From: Utricularia gibba
Lineage: Eukaryota; Streptophyta; Magnoliopsida; Lamiales; Lentibulariaceae
Assembly: GCA_002189035.1 (NCBI GenBank)
Contig: NEEC01000042.1
Coordinates: forward strand, 124,001 to 188,000
Direction: 5' to 3'
Length of the DNA stretch: 64,000 nt
In this document: piece after piece, positions 36,901 through 50,257 of the stretch
Layout of the letters: each line of letters opens with the position of its first letter
Position numbering within the stretch: the stretch's first letter is position 1
Program-made: the position numbers and the translations under genes
The notes under the pieces: model-generated
What the model saw: the letters and a program-made list of their open reading frames with translations, nothing else
What the model was told of the DNA's origin: nothing
The model's database searches: none

Positions 36901-39792
36901 ATTCTGTATGGCTCATGGGTCAAAAGGATGCAAATCGATGAATACAATGATGCATTTGTTTCAATTACGATATCACGTGCACCCACATGATTTTTTCGAC
37001 AACTTACTTTATACATGGGGAGGCGGTCTTGGGGGTACCTGGAACCGGAAAAAGGTCAGCTTAGGCTTGGGCCGATAGTAAGTTGTAGCCCGGCAAAGAA
37101 AGTGATGTATTTATTATCGTTCGGTTTACGGGGGCTTCCTACATGGTTTTTCAAGGAACATCTTCTCGTTTTGTGGCGCCAGTCTCGCTGGGAACTTTGT
37201 CCTGGACCCCGATTCTGTATGGCTCATGGGTCAAAAGGATGCAAATCGATGAATAAAATGATGCATTTGTTTAATTACGATATCACGTGCACCCCACATG
37301 ATTTTTTCGACAACTTACTTTATACATGGGAGGCGGTCTTGGGGGGCAAGAGGAACCGACAACGGTCATATAGGCTTGGGCCGAAGTAAGTTGTAGCCCG
37401 GCAAAGAAAGTGATGTATTTATTAACGTTCGGTTTTCGGGTTGCCTACATGGTTTTCAAGGAAAAGCTTTCGTTTTGGCGGCCGTCTCGCAGGGACTTGG
37501 TCCGGGCCCCTGATTCTTTATGGCTCATGAGGACAAAAGGATGCAAATCGATGAAAAAAATGATGCATTGTTTAAATTACGATGTCACGTGCACCCCAAT
37601 GATTTTTTTAACAACATACTTTATACATGAGGAGGCGGTCTTGGGGGGCACTTGGAACCGGAAAAAGATCAGCTTAGGCTTGGGCCGAAAGTAAGTTGTA
37701 GCCCGGCAAAGAAAGTGATGTATTTATTATCGTTCGGTTTTGGGGTTGCCTACATGGTTTTTCAAGGAACATCTTCTCGTTTTGTGGTGGCTAGTCTCGC
37801 TGGGAACTGGTCCTTGACCCCGATTCTGTATGGCTCATGGGGTCAACCGGATGCAAATCGAAGAAAAAAAATGATGCATTTGTTTAAATTACGATATCAC
37901 GTGCACCCTACATGATTTTTTCGACAACTTACTTTATACATGGGAGGCGGTCTTGGGGGGTACCTGGAACCGGAAAATGGTCAGCGTAGGCTTGGGCCGA
38001 TAGTAAGTTGTAGCCCGACAAATAAAGTAATGTATTTATTATCGTTCGGTTTTCGGAAGCTGCCTAAATGCTTTTTGAAGAACATCTTCTCGTTTTGGCG
38101 GCCAGTCTCGCTGGGAACTTGGTCCTTGACCCTGGTTTCTGTATGGCTCATGGGGTCAACCGGATGCAAATCGATGAAAAAAAATGATGCATTTGTTTAA
38201 ATTGCGATATCACGTGCACCCCACATGATTTTTTCAACAACTTACTTTATACATGAGGAGGCGATCTTAGGGTGCACCTCGAACAGGACAAAGGTAAGGT
38301 TTGGCTTGCGCCAAGAGTTAGTTGTAGCCCGACAAAAGAAAGTGATGTATTTATTATCGTTCGGTTTTGGGGTTGCCTACATGGTTTTTCAAGGAACATC
38401 TTCTCGTTTTGTGGCAGCCAGTCTCGCTGGGAGCTTTGTCCTGGACCCCGATTCTGTATGGCTCATGGGGTCAAAAGGATGCAAATCGATGAATACAATG
38501 ATGCATTTGTTTCAATTACGATATCACGTGCACCCCACATGATTTTTTCGACAACTTACTTTATACATGGGGAGGCGGTCTTGGGGGTACCTGGAACCGG
38601 AAAATGGTCAGCTTAGGCTTGGGCCGATAGTAAGTTGTAGCCCGGCAAAGAAAGTGATGTATTTATTATCGTTCGGTTTACGGGGGCTTCCTACATGGTT
38701 TTTCAAGGAACATCTTCTCGTTTTGTGGCGCCAGTCTCGCTGGGAACTTTGTCCTGGACCCCGATTCTGTATGGCTCATGGGGTCAAAAGGATGCAAATC
38801 GATGAAACAATGATGCATTTGTTTAAATTACGATATCACGTGCACCCCACATGATTTTTTCGACAACTTACTTTATACATGGGGAGGCGGTCTTGGGGGC
38901 CAGGAAACGGTCATATTAGGCTTGGGCCGAAAGTAAGTTGTAGCCCGGCAAAGAAAGTGATGTATTTATTAACGTTCGGTTTTCAGGGTTTACATGGTTT
39001 TCCAAGGAAAAGCTTTTCGTTTTGTGGCGGCCGCTCTCGCAGGGCACTTGGTCCGGACCCCTGATTCTTTATGGCTCATGAGGACAAAAGGATGCAAATC
39101 GATGAAAATAATGATGCATTTGTTTAAATTACGATGTCGCGTGCACCCCAATGATTTTTTAACAACATACTTTATACATGAGGAGGCGGTCTTGGGGGGT
39201 ACTGGAACCGGAAAAGGTCAGCTTAGGCTTGGGCCGAAGTAAGTTGTAGCCCGGCAAAGAAAGTGATGTATTTATTATCGTTCGGTTTTCGGGGTTCCTA
39301 CATGGTTTTTCAAGGAACATCTTCTCGTTTTGTGGCGCCAGTCTCGCTGGGATTTGTCCTGGACCCCGATTCTGTATGGCTCATGGGGTCAAAAGGATGC
39401 AAATCGATGAAACAATGATGCATTTGTTTAATTACGATATCACGTGCACCCCACATGATTTTTTCGACAACTTACTTTATACATGGGGAGGCGGTCTTGG
39501 GGGTACCTGGAACCGGAAAATGGTCAGCTTAGGCTTGGGCCGATAGTAAGTTGTAGCCCGGCAAAGAAAGTGATGTATTTATTACGTTCGGTTTTCGGGT
39601 TGCCTACATGGTTTTTCAAGGAACATCTTCTCGTTTTGTGGTGCCAGTCTCGCTGGGAACTTTGTCCTGGACCCCGATTCTGTATGGCTCATGGGGTCAA
39701 CCGGATGCAAATCGATGAAAAAAATGATGCATTTGTTTAAATTACGATATCACGTGCACCTACATGATTTTTTCAACAACTTACTTTATACA
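33905..39792 (+). repeat. Satellite block: six-, five-, five- and three-monomer units
   Basis: Starts: 33905 A, 34207 B, 34519 C, 34830 D, 35139 E, 35453 F; 35767 A, 36079 B, 36392 C, 36705 D, 37016 E; 37327 A, 37628 B, 37941 C, 38254 D, 38568 E; 38880 A (head shortened by deletion), 39179 B/E hybrid, 39484 F-like. Confidence 0.85.
35139..35452 (+). repeat. Satellite monomer subtype E (exemplar)
   Basis: Subtype E begins like C and F with gtacctggaaccggaaaatg and gtcagcttagg. It then has ggtttacgggg and cttcctacatgg, followed by a D-like end (gcagccagtctcgctgggag, aatacaatgatg, tttcaattacg). It looks like an old C/F-D recombinant that became a stable HOR member. Confidence 0.82.
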
Positions 39793-42700
39793 TGAGGAGG
39801 CGGTCTTGGGGGGCAAGAGGAACCAGACAACGGTCATATTAGGCTTGGCCGAAAGTAAGTTGTAGCCCGGCAAAGAAAGTGATGTATTTATTAACGTTCG
39901 GTTTTCGGGTTGCCTACATGGTTTTCAAGGAAAAGCTTTTCGTTTTGTGGCGGCCGTCTCGCTGGGCACTTGGTCCGGGCCCCTGATTCTTTATGGCTCA
40001 TGAGGACAAAAGGATGCAAATCGATGAAAATAATGATGCATTTGTTTAAATTACGATGTCGCGTGCACCCCAAATGATTTTTTAACAACTACTTTATACA
40101 TGAGGAGGCGGTCTTGGGGGGCACTTGGAACTCAGCTTAGCTTGGCCGAAAGTAAGTTGTAGCCCGCAAAGAAAGTGATGTATTTATTATCGTTCGTTTT
40201 GGGTTGCCTACATGGTTTTTCAAGGAACATCTTCTCGTTTTGTGGTGGCTAGTCTCGCTGGGAACTTCCTTGACCCCGATTCTGTATGGCTCATGGGGTC
40301 AACCGGATGCAAATCGATGAAAAAAAATGATGCATTTGTTTAAATTACGATATCACGTGCACCCACATGATTTTTTCGACAACTTACTTTATACATGGGG
40401 AGGCGGTCTTGGGGGGTACCTGGAACCGGAAAATGGTCAGCTTAGGCTTGGGCCGATAGTAAGTTGTAGCCCGGCAAAGAAAGTGATGTATTTATTATCG
40501 TTCGGTTTTGGGGGCTGCCTACATGGTTTTTCAAGGAAATCTTCTCGTTTTGTGGTGGCTAGTCTCGCTGGGAACTTGTCCTGGACCCCGATTCTGTATG
40601 GCTCATGGGGTCAACCGGATGCAAATCGATGAAAAAAATGATGCATTTGTTTAAATTACGATATCACGTGCACCCCACATGATTTTTTCGACAACTTACT
40701 TTATACATGGGGAGGCGGTCTTGGGGGGTACCTGGAACCGGAAAATGGTCAGCTTAGGCTTGGGCCGATAGTAAGTTGTAGCCCGGCAAAGAAAGTGATG
40801 TATTTATTATCGTTCGGTTTTCGGGTGCCTACATGGTTTTTGAAAGAACATCTTCTCGTTTTTGGCGGCCAGTCTCGCTGGGAACTTGGTCCTGACCTGG
40901 TTCTGTATGGCTCATGGGGTCAACCGGATGCAAATCGATGAAAAAAAATGATGCATTTGTTTAAATTACGATATCACGTGCACCCCACATGATTTTTTCA
41001 ACAACTTACTTTATACTTGAGGAGGCGGTCTTGGGGGCACCTGAACAGGACAAAGGTAAGGTTTGGCTTGGCCAAAGTAGTTGTAGCCCGGCAAAGAAAG
41101 TGATGTATTTATTATCGTTCGGTTTTGGGGTTGCCTACATGGTTTTTCAAGGAACATCTTCTCGTTTTGTGGCGCCAGTCTCGCTGGGAGCTTTGTCCTG
41201 GACCCCGATTCTGTATGGCTCATGGGTCAAAAGGATGCAAATCGATGAAAAAATGATGCATTTGTTTCAATTACGATATCACGTGCACCCCACATGATTT
41301 TTTCGACAACTTACTTTATACATGGGGAGGCGGTCTTGGGGGGTACCTGGAACCGGAAAAAGGTCAGCTTAGGCTTGGGCCGATAGTAAGTTGTAGCCCG
41401 GCAAAGAAAGTGATGTATTTATTATCGTTCGGTTTTCGGGGGCTGCCTACATGGTTTTTCAAGGAACGCTTCTCGTTTTGTGGCGGCCAGTCTCGCTGGG
41501 AACTTGGTCCTGGACCCCGATTCTGTATGGCTCATGGGGTCAAGGATGCAAATCGATGAAAAAAAATGATGCATTTGTTTAAATTACGATATCACGTGCA
41601 CCCCATGATTTTTTCGACAACTTACTTTATACATGGGGAGGCGGTCTTGGGGGTACCTGGAACCGGAAAATGGTCAGCTTAGGCTTGGGCCGATAGTAAG
41701 TTGTAGCCCGGCAAAGAAAGTGATGTATTTATTATCGTTCGGTTTTTGGGGGTGCCTACATGGTTTTTCAAGGAAAATCTTCTCGTTTTGTGGTGGCTAG
41801 TCGCTGGGAACTTGTCCTGGACCCCGATTCTGTATGGCTCATGGGGTCAACCGGATGCAAATCGAAGAAAAAAAATGATGCATTTGTTTAAATTACGATA
41901 TCACGTGCACCCTACATGATTTTTTCGACAACTTACTTTATACATGGGGAGCGGTCTTGGGGGGTACCTGGAACTGGAAAATGGTCAGCGTAGGCTTGGG
42001 CCGATAGTAAGTTGTAGCCCGACAAATAAAGTAATGTATTTATTATCGTTCGGTTCGAAATGCCTAAATGCTTTTAAAGAACATCTTCTCGTTTTATGGC
42101 GGCCAGTCTCGCTGGGAACTTGGTCCTTGACCCTGGTTCTGTATGGCTCATGGGGTCAACCGGATGCAAATCGATGAAAAAAAATGATGCATTTGTTTAA
42201 ATTGCGATATCACGTGCACCCCACATGATTTTTTCAACAACTTACTTTATACTTGAGGAGGCGATCTTAGGGTGCACCTCGAACAGGACAAAGGTAAGGT
42301 TTGGCTTGCGCGAGAGTTAGTTGTAGCCCGACAAATAAAGTGATGTATTTATTATCGTTCGGTTTTCGGGGGCTGCCTACATGGTTTTTCAAGGAACATC
42401 TTCTCGTTTTGTGGTGGCCAGTCTCGCTGGGAACTTGGTCCTTGACCCCGATTCTGTATGGCTCATGAGGTCAACCGGATGCAAATCAATTAAAAAAATG
42501 ATGCATTTGTTTAATTACGATGTCACGTGCACCCCACATGATTTTTTTAACAACATACTTTATACATGAGGAGGCGTCTTGGGCAGGAACGGGACAAAGG
42601 TAAGGTTTTGCTGCACCGAGAGTTAGTTGTAGCCGGCAAATAAAGTGATGTATTTATTATCGTTCGGTTTTCGGGGGCTGCCTACATGGTTTTTCAAGGA

Positions 42701-45058
42701 ACCGCTTTCGTTTTGTGGCGCCAGTCTCGCTGGGAACTTGGTCCTGGACCCCGATTCTGTATGGCTCATGGGTCACCGGATGCAAATCGATGAAAAAAAA
42801 TGATGCATTTGTTTAAATTACGATATCACGTGCACCCTACATGATTTTTTCGACAACTTACTTTATACATGGGGAGGCGGTCTTGGGGGTACCTGGAACC
42901 GGAAAATGGTCAGCTTAGGCTTGGGCCGATAGTAAGTTGTAGCCCGGCAAAGAAAGTGATGTATTTATTATCGTTCGGTTTTCGGGGGCTGCCTACATGG
43001 TTTTTCAAGGAACCGCTTCTCGTTTTGTGGCGGCCAGTCTCGCTGGGAACTTGGTCCTGGACCCCGATTCTGTATGGCTCATGGGGTCAACCGGATGCAA
43101 ATCGAAGAAAAAAAATGATGCATTTGTTTAAATTACGATATCACGTGCACCCTACATGATTTTTTCGACAACTTACTTTATACATGGGGAGGCGGTCTTG
43201 GGGGTACCTGGAACCGGAAAATGGTCAGCTTAGGCTTGGGCCGATAGTAAGTTGTAGCCCGGCAAAGAAAGTGATGTATTTATTATCGTTCGGTTTTGGG
43301 GCTGCCTACATGGTTTTTCAAGGAAAATCTTCTCGTTTTGTGGTGGCTAGTCTCGCTGGGAACTTGTCCTGGACCCCGATTCTGTATGGCTCATGGGTCA
43401 ACCGGATGCAAATCGAAGAAAAAAAATGATGCATTTGTTTAAATTACGATATCACGTGCACCCTACATGATTTTTTCGACAACTTACTTTATACATGGGG
43501 AGGCGGTCTTGGGGGGTACCTGGAACTGGAAAATGGTCAGCGTAGGCTTGGGCCGATAGTAAGTTGTAGCCCGACAAAAAAGTAATGTATTTATTATCGT
43601 TCGGTTTTCGGAAGCTGCCTAAATGCTTTTTGAAAGAACATCTTCTCGTTTTATGGCGGCCAGTCTCGCTGGGAACTTGGTCCTTGACCCTGGTTCTGTA
43701 TGGCTCATGGGGTCAACCGGATGCAAATCGATGAAAAAAATGATGCATTTGTTTAAATTGCGATATCACGTGCACCCCACATGATTTTTTCAACAACTTA
43801 CTTTATACTTGAGGAGCGATCTTAGGGTGCACCTCGAACAGGACAAAGGTAAGGTTTGGCTTGCGCCGAGAGTTAGTTGTAGCCCGACAAATAAAGTGAT
43901 GTATTTATTATCGTTCGGTTTTCGGGGCTGCCTACATGGTTTTTCAAGGAACCGCTTCTCGTTTTGTGGTGGCCAGTCTCGCTGGGAACTTGGTCCTTGA
44001 CCCCGATTCTGTATGGCTCATGAGGTCAACCGGATGCAAATCGAATTAAAAAAAATGATGCATTTGTTTAAATTACGATGTCACGTGCACCCACATGATT
44101 TTTTTAACACATACTTTATACATGAGGAGGCAGTCTTTGGGTGCATTTGGAACGGGACAAAGGTAAGGTTTTGCGTGCCCGAGAGTAGTTGTAGCCGGCA
44201 AATAAAGTGATGTATTTATTATCGTTCGGTTTTCGGGGCTGCCTACATGGTTTTTCAAGGAACGCTTCTCGTTTTGTGGCGGCCAGTCTCGCTGGGAACT
44301 TGGTCCTGGACCCCGATTCTGTATGGCTCATGGGTCACCGGATGCAAATCGAAGAAAAAAAATGATGCATTTGTTTAAATTACGATATCACGTGCACCCT
44401 ACATGATTTTTTCGACAACTTACTTTATACATGGGGAGGCGGTCTTGGGGGGTACCTGGAACCGGAAAATGGTCAGCTTAGGCTTGGGCCGATAGTAAGT
44501 TGTAGCCCGGCAAAGAAAGTGATGTATTTATTATCGTTCGGTTTTTGGGGGCTGCCTACATGGTTTTTCAAGGAAAATCTTCTCGTTTTGTGGTGGCTAG
44601 TCTCGCTGGGAACTTGTCCTGGACCCCGATTCTGTATGGCTCATGGGTCAACCGGATGCAAATCGAAGAATACAATGATGCATTTGTTTCAATTACGATA
44701 TCACGTGCACCCCACATGATTTTTTCGACAACTTACTTTATACATGGGGAGGCGGTCTTGGGGGGTACCTGGAACCGGAAAATGGTCAGCTTAGGCTTGG
44801 GCCGATAGTAAGTTGTAGCCCGGCAAAGAAAGTGATGTATTTATTAACGTTCGGTTTTCGGGGTTGCCTACATGGTTTTTCAAGGAACATCTTCCGTTTT
44901 GTGGTGGCTAGTCTCGCTGGGAACTTTGTCCTGGACCTCGATTCTTTATGTCTTATGAGGTCAACCGGATGCAAATCGATGAAAAAAATTGATGCATTTG
45001 TTTAAATTACGATATCACGTGCACCCTACATGATTTTTTCAACAACTTACTTTATACT
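39793..45058 (+). repeat. Satellite block with D'-H-E-C order and few A monomers
   Basis: Starts: 39793 A, 40101 B (damaged head), 40396 E, 40708 E/C, 41018 D-like, 41323 E-like, 41634 E-like, 41945 C, 42254 D', 42567 H, 42870 E-like, 43185 E-like, 43496 C, 43810 D', 44123 H, 44432 E-like, 44745 F. After 39793 no A monomer occurs for 17 monomers. The order C-D'-H-E-E repeats with a period of about 1551-1556 bp (C to C, D' to D'). Confidence 0.84.
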
Positions 45059-48000
45059 TGAGGAGGTGGTCTTGGGGGGCAAGAGGAACCAGACAACGGT
45101 CATATTAGGCTTGGGCCGAAAGTAAGTTGTAGCCCGGCAAAGAAAGTGATGTATTTATTAACGTTCGGTTTTCAGGGTTGCCTACATGGTTTTCCAAGGA
45201 AAAGCTTTTCGTTTTGTGGCGGCCGCTCTCGCAGGGCACTTGGTCCGGGCCCCTGATTCTTTATGGCTCATGAGGACAAAAGGATGCAAATCGATGAAAA
45301 TAATGATGCATTTGTTTAAATTACGATGTCGCGTGCACCCCAAATGATTTTTTTAACAACATACTTTATACATGAGGAGGCGGTCTTGGGGGGCACTTGG
45401 AACCGGAAAAAGATCAGCTTAGGCTTGGGCCGAAAGTAAGTTGTAGCCCGGCAAAGAAAGTGATGTATTTATTATCGTTCGGTTTTTGGGGTTGCCTACA
45501 TGGTTTTTCAAGGAACATCTTCTCGTTTTGTGGTGGCTAGTCTCGCTGGGAACTTGGTCCTTGACCCCGATTCTGTATGGCTCATGGGGTCAACCGGATG
45601 CAAATCGAAGAAAAAAAATGATGCATTTGTTTAAATTACGATATCACGTGCACCCTACATGATTTTTTCGACAACTTACTTTATACATGGGGAGGCGGTC
45701 TTGGGGGGTACCTGGAACCGGAAAATGGTCAGCGTAGGCTTGGGCCGATAGTAAGTTGTAGCCCGACAAATAAAGTAATGTATTTATTATCGTTCGGTTT
45801 TCGGAAGCTGCCTAAATGCTTTTTGAAAGAACATCTTCTTTTATGGCGGCAGTCTCGCTGGGAACTTGGTCCTTGACCCTGGTTCTGTATGGCCTCATGG
45901 GTCAACCGGATGCAAATCGATGAAAAAAAATGATGCATTTGTTTAAATTGCGATATCACGTGCACCCCACATGATTTTTTCAACAACTTACTTTATACTT
46001 GAGGAGGCGATCTTAGGGTGCACCTCGAACAGGACAAAGGTAAGGTTTGGCTTGCGCCGAGAGTTAGTTGTAGCCCGACAAAGAAAGTGATGTATTTATT
46101 ATCGTTCGGTTTTCGGGGGTTGCCTACATGGTTTTTCAAGGAACATCTTCTCGTTTTGTGGTGGCCAGTCTCGCTGGGAGCTTTGTCCTTGACCCCGATT
46201 CTGTATGCTCATGGGGTCAACCGGATGCAAATCAATGAAAAAAATGATGCATTTGTTTAAATTACGATATCACGTGCACCCCACATGATTTTTTTAACAA
46301 CATACTTTATACATGAGGAGGCGGTCTTGGGGGTATTTGGAACGGGACAAAGGTAAGCTTTTGGCTGCACCGAGAGTAGTTGTAGCCCGGCAAAGAAAGT
46401 GATGTATTTATTATCGTTCGGTTTTCGGGGTTGCCTACATGGTTTTCCAAGGAACATCTTCTCGTTTTGTGGCAGCCAGTCTCGCTGGGAACTTGTCCTG
46501 GACCCCGATTCTGTATGGCTCATGGGGTCAACCGGATGCAAATCGATGAATACAATGATGCATTTGTTTAAATTACGATATCACGTGCACCCTACATGAT
46601 TTTTTCGACAACTTACTTTATACATGGGGAGGCGGTCTTGGGGTACCTGGAACCGGAAAATGGTCAGCTTAGGCTTGGGCCGATAGTAAGTTGTAGCCCG
46701 GCAAAGAAAGTGATGTATTTATTATCGTTCGGTTTTTGGGGGCTGCCTACATGGTTTTTCAAGGAAAATCTTCTCGTTTTGTGGTGGCTAGTCTCGCAGG
46801 GAACCTTGTCCTGGACCCCGATTCTGTATGGCTCATGGGGTCAACCGGATGCAAATCGAAGAAAAAAAATGATGCATTTGTTTAAATTACGATATCACGT
46901 GCACCCTACATGATTTTTTCGACAACTTACTTTATACATGGGGAGGCGGTCTTGGGGGGTACCTGGAACCGGAAAATGGTCAGCGTAGGCTTGGGCCGAT
47001 AGTAAGTTGTAGCCCGACAAATAAAGTAATGTATTTATTATCGTTCGGTTTTCGGAAGCTGCCTAAATGCTTTTTGAAAGAACATCTTCTCGTTTTATGG
47101 CGGCCAGTCTCGCTGGGAACTTGGTCCTTGACCCTGGTTCTGTATGGCTCATGGGGTCAACCGGATGCAAATCGATGAAAAAAAATGATGCATTTGTTTA
47201 AATTGCGATATCACGTGCACCCCACATGATTTTTTCAACAACTTACTTTATACTTGAGGAGGCGATCTTAGGGTGCACCTCGAACAGGACAAAGGTAAGG
47301 TTTGGCTTGCGCCGAGAGTTAGTTGTAGCCCGACAAATAAAGTGATGTATTTATTATCGTTCGGTTTTCGGGGGCTGCCTACATGGTTTTTCAAGGAACC
47401 GCTTCTCGTTTTGTGGTGGCCAGTCTCGCTGGGAACTTGGTCCTTGACCCCGATTCTGTATTGCTCATGAGGTCAACCGGATGCAAATCAATTAAAAAAA
47501 ATGATGCATTTGTTTAAATTACGATGTCACGTGCACCCCACATGATTTTTTTAACAACATACTTTATACATGAGGAGGCAGTCTTTGGGTGCATTTGGAA
47601 CGGGACAAAGGTAAGGTTTTGCGTGCACCGAGAGTTAGTTGTAGCCGGCAAATAAAGTGATGTATTTATTATCGTTCGGTTTTCGGGGTTGCCTACATGG
47701 TTTTCCAAGGAACATCTTCTCGTTTTGTGGCAGCCAGTCTCGCTGGGACTTTGTCCTGGACCCCGATTCTGTATGGCTCATGGGGTCAAAAGGATGCAAA
47801 TCGATGAATACAATGATGCATTTGTTTAAATTACGATATCACGTGCACCCTACATGATTTTTTCGACAACTTACTTTATACATGGGGAGGCGGTCTTGGG
47901 GGTACCTGGAACCGGAAAATGGTCAGCTTAGGCTTGGGCCGATAGTAAGTTGTAGCCCGGCAAAGAAAGTGATGTATTTATTATCGTTCGGTTTTCGGGG

Positions 48001-49082
48001 CTGCCTACATGGTTTTTCAAGGAACCGCTTCTCGTTTTGTGGTGGCCAGTCTCGCTGGGAACTTGGTCCTTGACCCGATTCTGTATGCTCATGAGGTCAA
48101 CCGGATGCAAATCAATTAAAAAAAATGATGCATTTGTTTAAATTACGATGTCACGTGCACCCCACATGATTTTTTTAACAACATACTTTATACATGAGGA
48201 GGCGTCTTTGGTGCATTTGGAACGGGACAAAGGTAAGGTTTTGCGTGCACGAAAGTAAGTTGTAGCCCGGCAAAGAAAGTGATGTATTTATTAACGTTCG
48301 GTTTTCAGGGTTGCCTACATGGTTTTCCAAGGAAAAGCTTTTCGTTTTGTGGCGGCCGCTCTCGCTGGGCACTTGGTCCGGGCCCCTGATTCTTTATGGC
48401 TCATGAGGACAAAATGATGCAAATCGATGAAAATAATGATGCATTTGTTTAAATTACGATGTCGCGTGCACCCCAAATGATTTTTTTAACAACATACTTT
48501 ATACATGAGGAGGCGGTCTTGGGGGCACTTGGAACCGGAAAAAGATCAGCTTAGGCTTGGGCCGAAAGTAAGTTGTAGCCCGGCAAAGAAAGTGATGTAT
48601 TTATTATCGTTCGGTTTTTGGGGTTGCCTACATGGTTTTTCAAGGAACATCTTCTCGTTTTGTGGTGGCTAGTTTCGCTGGGAACTTGGTCCTTGACCCC
48701 GATTCTGTATGGCTCATGGGGTCAACCGGATGCAAATCGAAGAAAAAAAATGATGCATTTGTTTAAATTACGATATCACGTGCACCCTACATGATTTTTT
48801 CGACAACTTACTTTATACATGGGAGGCGGTCTTGGGGGGTACCTGGAACCGGAAAATGGTCAGCTTAGGCTTGGGCCGATAGTAAGTTGTAGCCCGGCAA
48901 AGAAAGTGATGTATTTATTATCGTTCGGTTTTCGGGGCTTCCTAAATGCTTTTTGAAAGAACATCTTCTCGTTTTATGGCGGCCAGTCTCGCTGGGAACT
49001 TGGTCCTTGACCCTGGTTCTGTATGGCTCATGGGGTGATGAAAAAAAAATGATGCATTTGTTTAAATTACGGTATCACGTGC
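45059..49082 (+). repeat. Satellite block left of insert copy 3
   Basis: Starts: 45059 A, 45373 B, 45688 C, 46000 D-like, 46314 H-like, 46625 E, 46939 C, 47255 D', 47571 H, 47883 E-like, 48195 H/A hybrid, 48506 B, 48820 E/C hybrid cut at 49082. The last monomer carries the 16-bp deletion that marks insert left flanks. Confidence 0.86.
47571..47882 (+). repeat. Satellite monomer subtype H (exemplar)
   Basis: Subtype H has gaggaggcagtctttgggtg, catttggaacgggacaaagg, taaggttttgcgtgcaccga and tagccggcaaataaag. Here its second half is E/D-like. H heads are found from about 30 kb and 42 kb onward, and at the right end they are joined to A bodies to form the HA hybrid. Confidence 0.78.
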
Positions 49083-49814
49083 CCTGGTTATATTCATATT
49101 GTGCATTTTGGTGAGGAGAGCAGATTCACCATAAGTTTTCTCAACTTCATTACCATCTCTTAGTTCCAATCTCTTTTCTGTAGATTGCAACTCAATCATG
49201 ATCTCTCTAAATGTTGGCTCTGGTGTAACAGGATATTCAGGATACAGCTGATGGAGCTTTCCTTCAATAATGTCAAGGATTTTTCTTTCTGTCTCAAGTG
49301 CACATAACTTTGGCTCGAATCTTGCAGGTAGGCTCATGATTGCCTTGCTAATCACCTTTTGATCCTCAAGTTTTTCCCCAATCCTCGAATCTCCTTCACA
49401 AGCTTCGCAGTACGTTCATAATAGACTTGTATGGTTTCATTGTCTAACATTTTGTTCCTCTCAAAGTCCTCCAGCTTGTTTTTGCATAATATCTCTCTGA
49501 GTTTGGCATCGCCTTCATAATGGGATTTGAGAGTATCCCATATTTCTTTTGCTGATTGACACTCTGCAATATCATCAAATAGATGTTCAGAGATGGCTTG
49601 ATACAAGGCATCCATTGCTTCATCTTTTCTCTGTTGAAGATACTCAGCTTCCTTGCTGTTCTGATGTGGATTTGCTTGTTATTGTAATAGCCGGAATCTC
49701 CCTTTCAACAACATCCCAAATCTTTCTGACCCGAAGGTAGCTGCGCATCTTTTTGACCCAGCTTCCATACTCTGAACCATCAAATATTGGAGGTCCTCTA
49801 CCAGATGCCATCAT
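49062..49814 (-). pseudogene. gag: Gag N-terminal region with two frameshifts, copy 3
   Basis: Same truncated copia Gag, broken twice. Two bases are missing near 49651-49655 (about codon 55, in the Q/E-rich linker before the UBN2-like region). One C is missing from the run at about 49376-49379 (about codon 147, in the GLGEKLED motif). Net loss is 3 bp, so the downstream frame is restored after the second lesion, but the middle is read in a wrong frame. The end again uses six satellite codons. Confidence 0.87.
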
Positions 49815-49920
49815 AGCCACCGCTTGACAAGCTTTGGGTTGATACTTGGTAATCTACCAAGTAAAAAACGCTGAACGGTATATAAAATACTGAAACGAAC
49901 ACAGGTTTGAGAACCTTACT

Positions 49921-49932
49921 GCTCTGATACCA
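49921..49932 (-). other. Primer-binding site (tRNA-iMet), copy 3
   Basis: TGGTATCAGAGC on the minus strand, adjacent to the LTR CA end. Confidence 0.91.
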
Positions 49933-50257
49933 TGTTGTTGCAAGAAAAATAGAGTCTTGGGAAGTAACAAAAAGGTAATGCTTATGAGATCACCTTGGAT
50001 GAAAAACGACTCATGAACAATAAGAATGACCGAAAACCTAATTGACATGCATTTCTAGTAGGGCTTATATATACCAAATACCTAGGTTACCCAACAGTGG
50101 GCCACAATCATTGAAAACACACAAAAAGCCCAACAACTCGAATCCAACACTTCCATGCTCGAACCCAACACCTTTTTTTATCTGAAATATGACATTATGA
50201 CACAAGTTTAGTTCTTCCAATCACCTTCAAGCTTTGGATTGAGGCTGATCTCCAACA
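49933..50257 (-). repeat. 5' LTR, copy 3
   Basis: 325 bp with TG...CA ends, near-identical to the other five; no 3' partner. Confidence 0.92.
50066..50073 (-). promoter_or_regulatory. LTR TATA box, copy 3
   Basis: TATATATA on the minus strand at the conserved LTR offset. Confidence 0.63.

Larger units (their letters stand above)
49083..50257 (-). mobile_element. Truncated Ty1/copia LTR retrotransposon fragment, copy 3
   Basis: Same junctions and structure as copy 1, 3 bp shorter through two deletions in gag. With copies 4-6 it shares gag Ile206 and a gacatgcat word in the LTR, so it belongs to the right-hand lineage. Confidence 0.92.

Noticed and set aside
49549-49740. Plus-strand 63-codon frame opposite gag in copy 3
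   Set aside because: It is the antisense shadow of gag, opened by the local deletions, and has no support of its own.
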